Source: Cryptomeria japonica
Lineage: Eukaryota > Streptophyta > Pinopsida > Cupressales > Cupressaceae
Assembly: GCF_030272615.1 (NCBI RefSeq)
Contig: NC_081414.1
Span: 783,718,119 to 783,782,118, forward strand
Reading direction: 5' to 3'
Length of the DNA: 64,000 nucleotides
The position numbers were made by a program, and so were the translations under genes. This document shows positions 36,107-48,280 of the stretch, in pieces (within the stretch, counting starts at the first letter, position 1; each line of letters opens with the position of its first letter). Below the pieces are notes generated by a model. That model was not told the DNA's origin, did no database searches, and saw only the letters and a program-made list of their open reading frames with translations.

Positions 36107-37094
36107 TGTTATAAGAATCTCAGATACCAAAAGAAAACTGAGAGGGGGGGTGAATAAGTTTTCCACAAATTAAACACTTAGTGAAGATTATAAACCATTT
36201 ACCGGAGCACAATATAAACAACATAGTGAGAGATAAAGCATGAAAGCACATAACACACAACACCAATATTTTGACATGGAAAACCTGGTAAAGGGAAAAA
36301 CCATGGTGGGAAACCCTTCGCTGAATGATATAACCTTGTTCGCACAATTACCTCTCTGTAATAAAGCAGAATTAACTTTCAATATACAAATTAAATGAAT
36401 ATATCGCCTATAAATACATATCATCAACATTGATAACAAGGTCGGCTAAACCTTAAACCCATAAATCTTAATTACAAAAATTACATTACATGATACCACC
36501 AGACCAATATTACGATTTATATTACATAGCATAGACCTAATTCAAATTCACAAATAATTATATCCACCAGAAATTCAGCTAAGACCTATATCAACACTTT
36601 TCACCAACTGGTAGAAACCCTCAGTTAACACAAAATAACCAATCAGATCCAAATAGGACCACCAAATCATCATGCCAGCCAATGTGAATCCATCAAACAA
36701 TTAGGACACAATCAATAATGGCTTGAGCATGTTAGGACCCATTTCTATAAGCTGAACCAAAATCACTTAACCAAATCATCAAATATCGCCAACAGGTAAA
36801 GCCAAATGGTACCAAGAAATATCAATCAGTAATCCAAAACATAAGCAATAGCTTTCAGAGCACCAAATCATTAACCAACTGAATGTGGCAAGCATATAAC
36901 CATCCTAAATAAACATCCAAAACCAAAACAACCAATCTAATCATACCAGATCACAAACACTGATAACCAAGTCCAACTAGGATAACAACAACCAATCAGG
37001 ATAGCAGTAACCAATCGAGACATAACCATAACCAAGTAGAGAACAATGTTGATATTAATGACAATACATAAGAAATTCTAGCATATTTCCAACA
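36107..37094 (-). mobile_element. Copia 3' LTR, minus strand (family 1)
   Basis: On the minus strand it runs from TGTTGGAAATATGC (37094) to ...GAGATTCTTATAACA (36107), 988 bp, with TG...CA ends. It has a TATA-like TATTTATAGGCGATATAT and a C-run CACCCCCCCTCTC near the end. It is the same family as the plus-strand LTR at 39005-40261, which has about 270 bp more in its downstream half. Upstream of it lies a polypurine tract AAAGGGGGAGAT. Confidence 0.85.
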
Positions 37095-37300
37095 ATCTCC
37101 CCCTTTGGCATTGATGGCAACACTGAATGTGAAAAACATCCAAGTGCCAAGGAATGCCAACAATCTCCCCAAACAATCAAGAACCAACAAAATATCTCTC
37201 TCCCTAATATTTTCTGATTTTCACATGAACACCTCTCCCCATCAATGACAAAAGGATGATGTTGAACCAAACATTTGACTACTCCCCCTGAGAAGCAACA
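37095..37300 (-). other. Multiple polypurine tracts before the copia 3' LTR
   Basis: Reading the minus strand there are at least five tracts: CAGGGGGAGTAG, ATGGGGAGAGG, TAGGGAGAGAG, TTGGGGAGATTG and, touching the LTR, CAAAGGGGGAGATTG. Tandem polypurine tracts at this place are a Sirevirus hallmark. Confidence 0.65.
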
Positions 37301-37394
37301 TCATCCCATCAACCCGGATCAAAAGATGTTTTTGATAGGTTCACGGGATTGATGCATCCAAGCATCTCTAAGTCTTTTCCAGAGGGGTGGTGAC

Positions 37395-38688
37395 CCTCAA
37401 CTAATCTATGAGATATTTAAAAGTATCTTTAGGCAATGGTTTAGTTAGAATATCTGCAATTTGTTCCTTAGTAGGAACAGAAACCAATATGACTTCCTTT
37501 GGTTCAACATTTTCCTTCAAGAAATTATGCATTACAGAAAAGTGTTTTGATTTGGAATGAAATACCAGATTCATTGACATATGAATAGAAGTAGTATTAT
37601 CATAGTGAATAACAATAGGCTCATCATAACTTACCCTTATATCCTTCAATATTTGCTTCATCCATAAAAATTGATTACAGTTAGTTGCAACAACTACATA
37701 TTCAGCTTTAGCAATAGATAATGAAGTGCATGATTATTTGTTGCTAAGACATGAAACCAATTTCTTTCTAATAAATAATGCACCACCTGTAGTGCTCTTC
37801 TGGTCATCAACATCTACTACCCAGTCTGAGTCTATATAGGTACATAATCTAAAATCATCAGCCTTTGGATACCATAACCCATACTCTGTTGTTCTTGCCA
37901 AATATCTTAATATTATTTTAACAACAATATCATGACTTCCTCTCTGATCAGATTGAAATCTGGAAGCAATGCAAGCATCATTCATTATATCTAGTCTAGT
38001 TTGCATTAAGTACAACAATCCACCAATCATTGATTTGTATCTAGATGGGTTCACTCTTGGAGATTCATCTTCCTTAGACAATTTGCAACCAGTTATCATA
38101 GGAGTACCAACAAGTTTTGAATTTTCAAGACCAAATTTCTTAAGAAATTCCTTCACATGCTTAGTTTGACAAACGAAAATACCTTTATCAGTCTAAGCAA
38201 TTTGCAAACCTAAGAAAAATTTCATCTCTCCAATCATAGACATTTCAAATTCATTCTTCATATCATCAAAAAATTTCATGCATAAACTTTCTTCTCCTCC
38301 AAAAATGATATCATCAACAAAGACTTCAATGATAAATATGTCATCATGCTCAATCTTCCTCATTTAATTTATTCCTGAAAACCCATTTGGTTCCAATAAC
38401 GTTCTTATCTTTAGGCCTAGGAACCAATTCCCATGTTTTTATCTTTTCTATCTGATTCAATTCTTCTTCCATAGCTCTCATCCAATTCTCATCTTTACTT
38501 TCTTCAATAAAAGATTTTGGTTCAATTTGAGAAATTAAACATACCTCTTCAGCAGCTAACCTTCTTCTTGTCATCACACATTTCCTTTTATCTCCAATGA
38601 TCTGATCTTTAGAATGATTCAGCTTCACATACCTGGGAGTCTTTGAGTTATCTTGATTTTTTGACTCTTTATGCTCATGAACAGTCAC
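37395..38688 (-). pseudogene. Copia RT/RNase H remnant with internal deletion
   Basis: Minus-strand order: a linker, then WMRAMEEELNQIEKIKTWEL and KWVFRNKLNEED (start of RT). A jump follows to the RT core motif FVDDIIFGGEESL (plus 38310-38321; usually YVDD), then FEMSMIGEMKFFLGLQIA. RNase H words come next: STTGGALF, VIHYDNTTSIH and HFSVMHNFLKE. The end is IADILTKPLPKDTFKY. About 110 residues between NEED and IEHDD are missing, which removes most of the RT palm. A TAG interrupts GLQIA-stop-TDKG. Confidence 0.85.
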
Positions 38689-38729
38689 TGTGGAATTTTA
38701 TGATGTCACCAAAGCAACAGGATCAATGC

Positions 38730-38855
38730 TTTGAACCGATTCTTGCACAATCAGTTCTGATCTCATAGCCCATTTACTATATCCCAATCTCATTATTGCC
38801 ATCAATGACAACATAGTGAAACCAACCAAAAGAGTGTCACTTTCCAACAATATCA
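38730..38855 (-). mobile_element. Start of a copia LTR (family 2), truncated
   Basis: Minus strand TGTTGGAAAGTGACACTC, then TTGGTTGGTTTCACTATG and TTGTCATTGATGGCAA, closely follows the first 50 bases of the LTR at 45159. It is preceded by CAAAGTAGGGTGATAT, a decayed polypurine tract. After about 120 bp it is joined to the family 1 pol remnant. Confidence 0.6.
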
Positions 38856-39004
38856 CCCTACTTTGAGGCATCTTGATTAGGATTTTTCATCTCCTTCCCC
38901 TTTTGTGAGATATAGATCAAGATCCCGCTCGTCTTTTTCAAAGGAAAATATTTGTGTTAATCCTTCCATTACACTTGCCAACCATTTTGATGACATGCAA
39001 CAAG

Positions 39005-40261
39005 TGTTGGAAATATACTAGAATTTATTATGTATTTTTATTGATATCAACACTATGCTCTGGTTCATTATGGTTATGTCCCGGTTGGTTACTGTTATCC
39101 CGGTTGGTTACTGTTATCCTGGTTGGTTGCTTCTATCCTGCTTGGACTTGGTTATCAGTGTTTCTGATCCGATATAATCAAATTGGTTGTTTCAGTTTTG
39201 GATGGTTATTAAGAATGGTTATATGCTTATCACATTCAGTTGGTTCATGATTTGGTGCTCTAGAAGCTATCGCTTATGTTCTGGATTACCGATTAATATT
39301 TCTTGGTATCGGTTGGCTTTACCAGTTGGCAATATTCAATGATTTGGTTAAGTGATTTTGGTCTGACTTATGAAATGGTTCCTAACATTGTGAAGTTTCT
39401 CTTGATCTTGTCCTAATTATTTAGTGGTTTTGTATTGGTTGGCATGATGATTTGGTGGTCCTATTTGGATTTGGTTGGTTATTATGTGTTATTACACTGA
39501 GAGTTTCTACCAGCTGGTGAAATGTGTTGATATAGGTCTTAACTGAATTTCTGATGGATATGATTATTTGGGAATTTGAATTAGGTCTATTCTATGTAAT
39601 GTAAATCTTAATATTGGTCTAATGGTATCATTTGATATAAGTTTTGTAATTAAGGTTTATGGGTTAGGGTTTAGCCGACCTTGTTATCAAGGTTGATGAT
39701 CTATATTTATAGGCAATATATTCATGTAATTTGTGTATCAAAAGTTAAGTTTGCATTATTAGAGAGAGGTAATTGTGAGAACAAGGTTATATTATTCAAT
39801 GAAGGGTTGTGAAGGTTTTGGTATTGCAGGGAAGACATTTGTGCTTAATCAGAACAATATCAAGCATTAGGAAATGTTATTTTCATAGCTAATTTTCTCC
39901 AGATGGTAGTTTGATGTTTATGTAAGTTAGTGACACTTCCCTTTTTGTGATGAGAAGTGAGCTCTAGGTGGTTATCTTGATTGCAAGTGCAATCCCCATT
40001 GTAATCATTTTACATACTGTTGCAAAAGTATTATCTAATTGTGGGTAGGGTTTTCCACCGTGGTTTTTCCCTTTACCAGGTTTTCCATGTTAAAATATTG
40101 GAGTTGTGTCTTATGTGCTTTCATGCTTTATCTTTCACTATGTTGTTTATATTGTACTCTGGTAAATAGTTTATAATCTTCATTGAGTGTTTAATTTGTG
40201 GAAAGCTGATTCACTCCCCCCCCCCACTCTTAGTTTTCCTCTGGTATCTGAGATTTTAACA
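39005..40261 (+). mobile_element. Copia 5' LTR, plus strand (family 1)
   Basis: TGTTGGAAATATAC to GAGATTTTAACA, 1,257 bp. It contains a TATA-like CTATATTTATAGG near 39701-39713, GGTTTTTCCCTTTACCAGG and a C-run CACTCCCCCCCCCCACTC near the 3' end. It is followed after two bases by the primer binding site. A start word identical to the LTR at 37094 confirms the family. Confidence 0.9.
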
Positions 40262-40263
40262 AT

Positions 40264-40275
40264 TGGTATCAAAGC
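40264..40275 (+). promoter_or_regulatory. Primer binding site (initiator tRNA-Met type)
   Basis: TGGTATCAAAGC matches the plant iMet-tRNA primer site TGGTATCAGAGC with one change. It lies two bases from the LTR end, which fixes element orientation. Confidence 0.9.
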
Positions 40276-40369
40276 AAGGTCCTCTTTGCAGAAGCTTAAC
40301 CACTTGAGGAGATCTGATTGCACTGACTTCTACATTCAATCCCTACTAGAAGGAGAGTCTCATATTTGA

Positions 40370-41260
40370 TGGTACAAATTACAAAATATGGAAGGAGCAA
40401 ATGAAGATTCATTTGAGATGTCTTGGAGTTGAAGATTGCGAGATAACAGAGAAAGGGTATACACCTCATGATCCTAATTCTGGAACTCTAACACCTACTG
40501 ATGAACAAAAGAATGTTGATAATGATGTCAAAGTGAAAGAATCTTTGTTAAGTGCCCTATCAGATGAGAAGTTGTTGAATGTCACATAGCTGGAAAATGC
40601 TAAGCAGATTTGGTTGAAGCTTGAAACTCTTTATGAAGGTGACCTATCAATAAAGATTGCAAAAATTGAAGGTTATCGGGTGAGATGAAACTTTGAAGAT
40701 GGAAGAAGATGAGAAGATGAGTTCTTTCATTGATAGAGTGAATGAGATTGTCATGGGAATCAAATGTTGTGGTGGAATTGTTAATGAGGATGAGGTTGTT
40801 TCAAAGATTCTGAGAGTTCTACCTCCGACTTACAAAATGAAAGCAACTATAATAAATGAACTGTGGACAATGTCAAATACCCCCCTTACCAGAGATACAT
40901 TACTTGGGAAGTTGATGGATTTTGAAATTGAATAACTTGGAGATTAGAGTGCTACTAAAACTGAGACTTCTTTTAGAGCATCTAACTTCGATAAGCAGAA
41001 GCTAGACTGGAAGGAGTTATATGTAAAGAATTGGAAAACATTGAGAGAGAAGACATAGAAATTTAAGGGTTCGAAGTCCTAAATGCAAGAAGAGTCCCTA
41101 AAGGCCCGGTTGGAAGTAAGTATGAAGGAAAAGTTCCTTTTAAATGTTTTTCATGCAATAAGATTGGTCATTTTGCTTCTAGATGTCCTGAAAGAGTTGC
41201 TAGGAATCAAGAAAGATTTCTGAGAAATTATTAACCTAATTCAAAATATCAGAGTAGTAG
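40370..41260 (+). pseudogene. Copia gag remnant
   Basis: FDGTNYKIWKEQMKIHLRCL is the standard copia gag start. LENAKQIWLKLETLYEGD and MSSFIDRVNEIVMGIKCCGG follow. A zinc knuckle CFSCNKIGHFASRC (41145-41186, CX2CX4HX4C) stands in a third frame, so at least two frameshifts and several TAG stops break the gene. Gag forms the particle in which reverse transcription occurs; the zinc knuckle binds RNA. Confidence 0.85.
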
Positions 41261-41289
41261 ATTTAGAAGGAATAAGGATAAATCATGTT

Positions 41290-42780
41290 ACTATGTTGGT
41301 GATGATGATTATTGGTATTACTGATGATGATGATGATTATGATGAACCTGTGAGTGGATTTGGTAATGGAATCTCTGACAAAGATTGGGTTTTTATTGCT
41401 ATTAAGGATGATTCTCCAAAACCTATCATTGATACAAATCATAATGAGGAGAAATCCCTGGCTGCTAAAATTCAAGAGAAGGATGAATGGGTTATAGACA
41501 GTAGTTGCTCACATCACATGACTAGAAACAAGAGGAAATTCTTGACTCTATAAGAATCTGATGGTGGAATAGTCAGATTCAGAGACAACAAGGCATGCAG
41601 GATCAAAGGAAAAGGAACAATATCCTTGGATGGTAAGACTAATACCGACAATGTTTATTATGTTGAAGGTTTGAAGCATAATATTTTGAGTGTAGGTCAG
41701 ATGGTGGATAGAGGATTTGATTTGCAATTCAAAGATGGAAAATACAAGATTATCAATAGATCTGGATTGGAAATTGCATCCAGAACTCAAACCAAAGGAA
41801 ATATCTTTCATTTGAACTCCGGTGAGAATACTTGTTTGATTACTCAGATTGATGAAAGTTGGCTATGTCATAAGAGAATGTGTCATGTGAATTTTGATTG
41901 CATAGTGAAGATCAGTTCAAAACATGCTATTAGAGATTTGCCTAAGATTATCAAGCCTCATAATCTGATATGTAGAGAATGTCAAATGGGTAAGAAAGTT
42001 AGAACTTCTTTCAGAAGCATACATGATAAATCTAATGAAATTCTTGATCTTATTCATACCGATCTATGTGGACCAGTAAGGACTAAATTTTTTCAAGGTG
42101 ATAGATACTTTATGTTGCTTATTGATGATTACTCTAGAATGATGTGGGTTGCATTTTTGAAAGAAAAATTAGAAGCTCTTGAGAAATTCAAAATTTTCTA
42201 AGCTATGGTTGGGACAGAAACTGGATTGAAGCTAAAATGTTTAAGATCAAATCAAGGCGGTGAATTTACATCTGGTGAGTTCAACAACTTTTGTGAGAAG
42301 CATGGAATCAGAAGATAATTTCCTGCATCTAGAACTGCACAACAGAATGGAATAGTGGAAAGGAAGAACAAAATTATCTTAGATGTTGCAAGGTCAATGA
42401 TGATGGAAGCCAAATTGTCTGATATCTATTGGAGAGAAGTTGTCAATACTATGGTATACACTTTCAACAAAGTGCACATAAAAGGTGATAATAGTAAGAC
42501 TCCTTATGAATCATGGTTCGGTCATACTCCTGCTATCAGGTATTTTAGAATTTTTGGAAGTAAATGTTATATTAGAAGAGATGATGCATTAGGGAAATTT
42601 TATCCTAGATGTGATGGATGAATATTTTTGGGTTATTCTACTAAGACTAAAGCATATAGATGTTATAACAAAATACTGAATAGGATAACAAAAAACATAA
42701 ATGTCAAAGTGGATGAGAAAGGTAATAATCAGATCAGATCATATGACTATAGACCAAAAGATGAGATTGTTAGGTAGATG
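41290..42780 (+). pseudogene. Copia protease and integrase remnant
   Basis: The protease motif reads WVIDSSCSHHMT (41497-41505 encodes DSS; functional copies have DSG). The integrase zinc part is HKRMCH...CRECQMGK. Of the catalytic triad, Asp is present in HTDLCGP (42061) and Glu in GIVERKN (42358), but the middle Asp is Asn in LRSNQGGEF (42250-42252). The GKF...FLGYSTKTKAYR region follows, then the frame decays near 42780. Stops include TAG and TAA at single codons. No RT follows; instead an unrelated ORF remnant begins. Confidence 0.85.
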
Positions 42781-42789
42781 CACTAATCC

Positions 42790-44890
42790 TTTATGCCTAT
42801 GCAAAAAATTTGATTGTTGCAGAAATTGATAAGGCATAGAAGCCTTGTGGAACTATATAGTAGAAGACTCTAGAGGTTGAAACAGAGTTCAGCCAGAAGA
42901 AAAGGGAGAAACAAGAAGGAAAAGAAAGAAAATTCATACAGGAGGTCTCTAAGGACATAAAGGCACTAATTGATGATGTCTTAGAGAAAGGGAGAAAGAG
43001 GAAGGATCCAGTAGTTCATATTGAACCCGTTACTATAGATTCTGAGTTAGAGGATGACACACTATTAGCCTTCAAGAGGGTTGTTAGGAAGAAATCGGAA
43101 GAAACTAAAGTGGAAGAAAAGAAGCAACTGGTTATGAAGGTCACAATCAAGCTACCAGTCCAGAAGCAAGCACCTACAACTGCATCCAGTACTTCCAAGA
43201 GGAGCAAGAAGAGTAACATTGATTTGGCACTTGAAACTCGTAATGCAACTATCATACCACCAAACATTTGTGCAAAAATTGTAGATGAAATAACTAAATA
43301 TGGCATGCTGAAGAATGTAAAGTTTTATTATGACAAACTAGAGGTTGATAAATAGAGAGAGGTAGAGGAAGCAGTCCTATTATACTTAGATATTTATAAG
43401 AAATCCTTAAAAGAGAGATAGAGAATCAATTACCAATTGAGTTATATAACATGGTAGATGCTAGAAGATTATCTATTATGCAAGAAGATAAACACATTAA
43501 AATGCAAGAATTTTTAGCTATCTGTGTTACTATATCTCCAAATGAAATGGAAAAGAAAATTGAGGTTGCAGATAGAAAGGTTTTCAATAGCAAACACAAG
43601 ATAACTAGCCTGATGCTAGGGAGAATGAATGAAGTGATAAAGGAAACTTAGAAGGCATGGATTACATTTTTGGGAGAACACAGACGATTCTTTACTTCAC
43701 CAGAGACCAAAACCAATACTATAGATACCCCAGTTGAAGGGAAAGGAAAGGGGATTATGGGTACTCCACCCTCTATTTTGAAAAATACCAAGATAGTGGA
43801 AATTGAGCCACCAATAAACACAAATGTACAGACAAATACTGAAACACCAATTAATACAGAGAATATTGTATAGGATACTAACATTGAGGATAATTATCCT
43901 TCAGATACTAATGTACAGGTTGAGGATATTGTTCCTAGAGAGGAATCGATAGTTGGATAGACTACACCCAGTGGTGAAGCCACCAATGCAAGTGAGGAGG
44001 TAATAAAGGATAAATCATCAGAGAAAATAGGGGAATCCGGTAGGGTACCAATTGTTGGCCCATCATTATTGACAATTGACACTTCTCTAGTAGAAAAGAA
44101 AACCATCATAGAGATGAGTCCCACTTAACTAATGATGGCTTCTCAAAAACTGATGAAGGAGGGATCCACAGACAAGGGGACTATAGATGAGTCAATCATT
44201 GTTTTGTACAGATTGGTCCCAGAATGTAAGATTGAAAATGAAACGAGCCCTTCCAACAAGCTTAAGGTAATCACTGAGCACATATCAAAATACTTTCAAT
44301 CCTTACAATACATCTCTAACTGACAAGCACTTGAAAGATTCACTCAAGCTAAGAGAGCTGCTTTTGATCAGATAATTGAGATAGAGAAAAAAAGATTGAG
44401 GAGAAGCTTATTCTAATAGAAAAATCTTTGAAACAATGCACAAACATATATAGGGTATGTTGCAATACTGAAATACTTATAGCAAATGTAGATAAAAAAA
44501 ATGAAAGAGATACGAGAGAAAATTGCTAGTATTGCCAACTCTTTTGATGGATTAATTTCGTTGACATCATCAATTAATGGACAAATTTTGAATTTGGAGA
44601 ATCAAATTTCTGCTCTTGAAAAGGAAAGAGATAAAATAATTCAGAGAGCCAGAAGTGTGAGAGGTTTGGTGAGTCCAAGATTGGATTCACTTTGTGTACA
44701 TAAGAGAGAATGCATGGATATGGTGAGAAAGCCCACACCGACAAAGGTCAATGAGAAAGAATCTTTTGCACATTTATTGAGTGGACTTGTATCTATCTCT
44801 CACACATTCAAAACTAGATAGGATACTTATTTGGAATTACTGGAGAAATCTTATCCTAAAATTTTGAAATTGGTCAAGCTCCGGTAAGAC
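42790..44890 (+). pseudogene. Unrecognised accessory ORF in the 3' part of a copia element
   Basis: About 2.1 kb of broken but plainly coding-like sequence. It has Lys/Glu-rich segments (QKKREKQEGKERKFIQEVSK, DDVLEKGRKRKDP), then KKQLVMKVTIKLPVQKQAP, a compact stretch MQEFLAICVTISPNEMEKK and a Thr/Glu/Pro-rich region. The end is heptad-like (LENQISALEKERDKIIQRAR near 44592-44650), probably a coiled coil. It sits where env-like genes occur in Sireviruses, before the polypurine tracts and LTR. No membrane segment was noticed. I do not recognise the family and assign no function. Confidence 0.5.
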
Positions 44891-44949
44891 ATTTTCGGAG
44901 GTATTAAGTGTAGAGTTCTTATTCTATGACATTGATTTTACAATTTTTT

Positions 44950-45158
44950 GACATTGATGTCAAAGGGGGAGTAGTATAGATGTGAAAAAGAATGAAATAA
45001 TTACATAAAATAGGGGGAGTTACAGAGTTTTTGGAATTTTGGAGATATAGAGTTTTTCTGCATATTCATCTCAGGGGGAGCAGGGCAGGATGAAACCGAC
45101 AGATGAAACCATGAAATTTTTTTACATGAGTGTTGCCATCAATGCCAAAGCAAGAGAT
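44950..45158 (+). other. Multiple polypurine tracts before the family 2 LTR
   Basis: TGTCAAAGGGGGAGTAG (44958-44974), ATAGGGGGAGTTA (45011-45023), TCAGGGGGAGCAGG (45072-45085) and the LTR-adjacent CCAAAGCAAGAGATTG (45145-45160, degraded) form a series, as in Sireviruses. Confidence 0.65.
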
Positions 45159-46098
45159 TGTTGGAAATTGATACTCTATTGGTTAGTTTCATTATGTTGT
45201 CATTAATGAAAAAATGATTTTGGGTTCCGACTTCATATGGTGTACTGACAAATGCTTCATAGATTCTACACCGCCATAGCCACCGGCAGGACAAACGACT
45301 TCTTTGGTCACCGGTAATGCAGGCCGACATGGTGTAGTAAAGGTTTTCATTATTCGAGGCTAACATATCTTAGATCCAACATCGGTAATTTGTTTTAATG
45401 TTTATACATTTATGTTATTTGGCCGACATGTAATCCGATATTGTATATATCTTTGTAAGCCAACATAAGGCATAAAAGTTCTATAGGGCATATAGGTCAG
45501 TTTGATATATTATTTTGACATATGGATATGGACATGACTTAGAATGGATATGAAAATGTAATATGATGTGAAATTACTCTGAGAGATCATGTATGTGAGG
45601 AATTTATTGTAAGGGTTATTCTGGTAAAAGGGGTTTAGGGTTTTAACTGGAACATACAGAGCTTAAACTGGAACTGTATTATGGCATAAGAGATGTTATC
45701 TTAGTAGTTCACACTTCTCGGGATTATTGTCTAGAATTATATGTAGTCAGTGAGGCTCCTATTGTGATTGAGCAATGTGTTCTAGGCTGTAAGCCTTCCT
45801 GCAAGTGCAGGCCCATCATATATTGTAATATATCTTCATATGGCCAGTGAATTGATATTGTGGGTCACAAATCCCACTGTGGTTTTTCCTCTTTGAGGTT
45901 TTCCACGTATAAATCTGTGTGTTATGATTCTCATTTATGTGTTTGGCTTATTGGTTGCATTACTTCTTTCAATTCTGTTTATATCGGTATACCAGTTGGT
46001 GTATGAATGTTTTGTTAAGGCTAAAATTTACTATTTTAGTATAACATTGATTCACACCCACCTCTCAGTGTTATTGGTTTCCAATAGATATTATAACA
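45159..46098 (+). mobile_element. Copia 3' LTR, plus strand (family 2)
   Basis: From TGTTGGAAATTGATAC to ...TATTATAACA, about 940 bp. It contains GGTTTTTCCTCTTTGAGG and CACCCACCTCTCAGTG near the end, a layout shared with family 1. The sequence is otherwise clearly different from the LTR at 39005. The 3' end is set by analogy with the AACA end of family 1. Confidence 0.7.
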
Positions 46099-48270
46099 TA
46101 GGAACATTGTAAGGGATTAAACAATTATTTTGAACCACTATAGGCCTATATGGTTCTTTTCTTTTCTTTTGTAGTTCTCCAAACATCTGACATAACTACA
46201 TCTCTATACAAAGGGACAAACAACATATATTGGTTATTCTAGAAATTATACTCCTTCATGGTAGGTTTTATTTTGCATAGGTGTGGATTATTTATAAGTA
46301 CTTAGGGGCCGAGTTATCACTTGATTTGACTGAGACTATTTGTGACAAGACCAAGAGGTTGGGAACTATTTGTAATTGTAACAAGAGGCTATACTGTAAG
46401 TCTATTTTGTCTGATAGTTCAATCTCTAATCAAATTCTCTTCTTGTTTGCAATAAATACAAGAACTACTTTTATTTAAATAGACTAATGACTAAGAAAAC
46501 TCAAACCTAGGACCAATAAGCTTTATAGTTTTAGGAATTGATTGTTCAGATCCATCTCTACAGATACTCTCAGGTGAATCGTCAAACTAGAAAATTTATC
46601 CATGTTATTTTTACACCAAATGACTCTTCTTATTTAAGACACTTAAATAATGTTACAATCTTGCAAGAATTTATTGTTAAAAAACATGTTTTGAAAACCC
46701 CAATTTTGAGAAGGACAAGAAAGGTAAGGGCATTGTTAAGGAGTTGAGGATTATTTTTAAATAATCCAATCCTAATTTAAAGAGGCATTTGGTCTGGCAA
46801 CCCCTTTAGAAGACAAGAATTAAGGAAATGAATAAAGTGAAAACCCTAAACATCGAGAAAAATAGGAGAAGGAAAAAGGAAAAAAAAAAGAAGGATATGA
46901 GAGAGGAATGTGATGAGGAGAAATAGGATATATGTCCAATGAAATAAAAAGCTATATGAGAATTGTAGCTACTACTAGTCATGATAAAAATATTAGAAAA
47001 AACAACATCAAAAAAGATTTGGGAATTGGTCTGTTATAAGTTATTTTACTATAAACAATGAAGGAAAAGAGCTAGATCCAACTTACCATAGCCTTATGGT
47101 CTTTTCCCATAAGGCATCTTTGATTCCTACTATTATCCATTTGAGAAGTTAATTGAAATCAAGTGCATGTTGATGGTGTCAAACTCTATTCCATCTTTAG
47201 AAACCTTACATAATATCAAAAGTGTAGAGCACAATGAAGAGGAGGGAATTAAAGATTCTTGAAAGGAAAAATAGGGAATGTGAAGAACAAATCAGTCCTT
47301 TAGATTGCAGAATTCCTCAGCTTGAGGATACATTGACCATGTTGCTTTCCATTACTAAAGGTCACATGGAATGTTCTATACTTCCCATGGCTTATCTACA
47401 AGAGGACCTCAGTAGGAAGAAGGGTTAGTTGGAAAGAAGAGATTTAAATTTAAAAAGAAACTAAAGAATATCCAAGAGATAAAGAAAAGCAACATGAGTT
47501 TTGCCCTATAAAAGTGGAATAAAAGATTAAACAATATGATAGATAATGAGTGGAATGCTTTAATGAATCTACATAACCTAAAAGCTACCTAGTCTCCACT
47601 TTGTTTGTTCATTAAATTTAATTTAATTTTTCTATTTTTCTATTTTTTTTAAGCTCATTTGTTTGTATTGCATTAGTGTAACTAACAATTAGTTCTTTAT
47701 TTCTCTATTTTGAGGATGTAATTCTCAGTGGAACCCTTTTCCCACCTTGCCCAATAAAAAAGAAAGCAACTAAAGTGAACCGATTAATAATGTAAGAGAC
47801 TTAATCATGTGGAAGATGTCTCTTAATGTGAGTTCCAAATGAGCTTATTTTCTTGATCAACGTCTCTGAATTTGTAAAAAGCATGAAAGATGATTAAAAC
47901 AATGTTGGTCGTTAGATTTTGCCATATTTTTTTTTACTTTTCATTTCTTGAATCGGGTTTCTACGATTTCATCTGTTTGATCTCTTACACCACATATCAT
48001 TTCTCAATGCAAATTAATTAAAAATGGGTCAACAAAAAAATTGGGAATCATGAGAGGGTATAATAATCATTCCATCAGTAATAATTAAAATAATAAAAAA
48101 ATATCGTTCCATCCATAGAATAAAAATATACTCATTAGATTGCTCACATCGGTGAATGAATATAAGTTAAAATGCATGGTAATAATTTTTTAAAATTAAA
48201 TTAATAAAATCAAAAAATAATAAAAATTGTTATGAGAAATAATAAAAAATTAGTGAATTTAATATTTATT
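46099..48270. other. Unidentified decayed region with coiled-coil-like ORF
   Basis: Several open stretches on the plus strand look weakly coding (46281-46478, with a Cys-rich CNCNKRLYCKS; 46538-46747). 47234-47428 is rich in Glu/Lys/Arg/Leu (RRELKILERKNRECEEQI) and may form a coiled coil. No family was recognised. Beyond 47600 the DNA is AT-rich with no gene. Confidence 0.35.
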
Positions 48271-48280
48271 AATATCCAAT

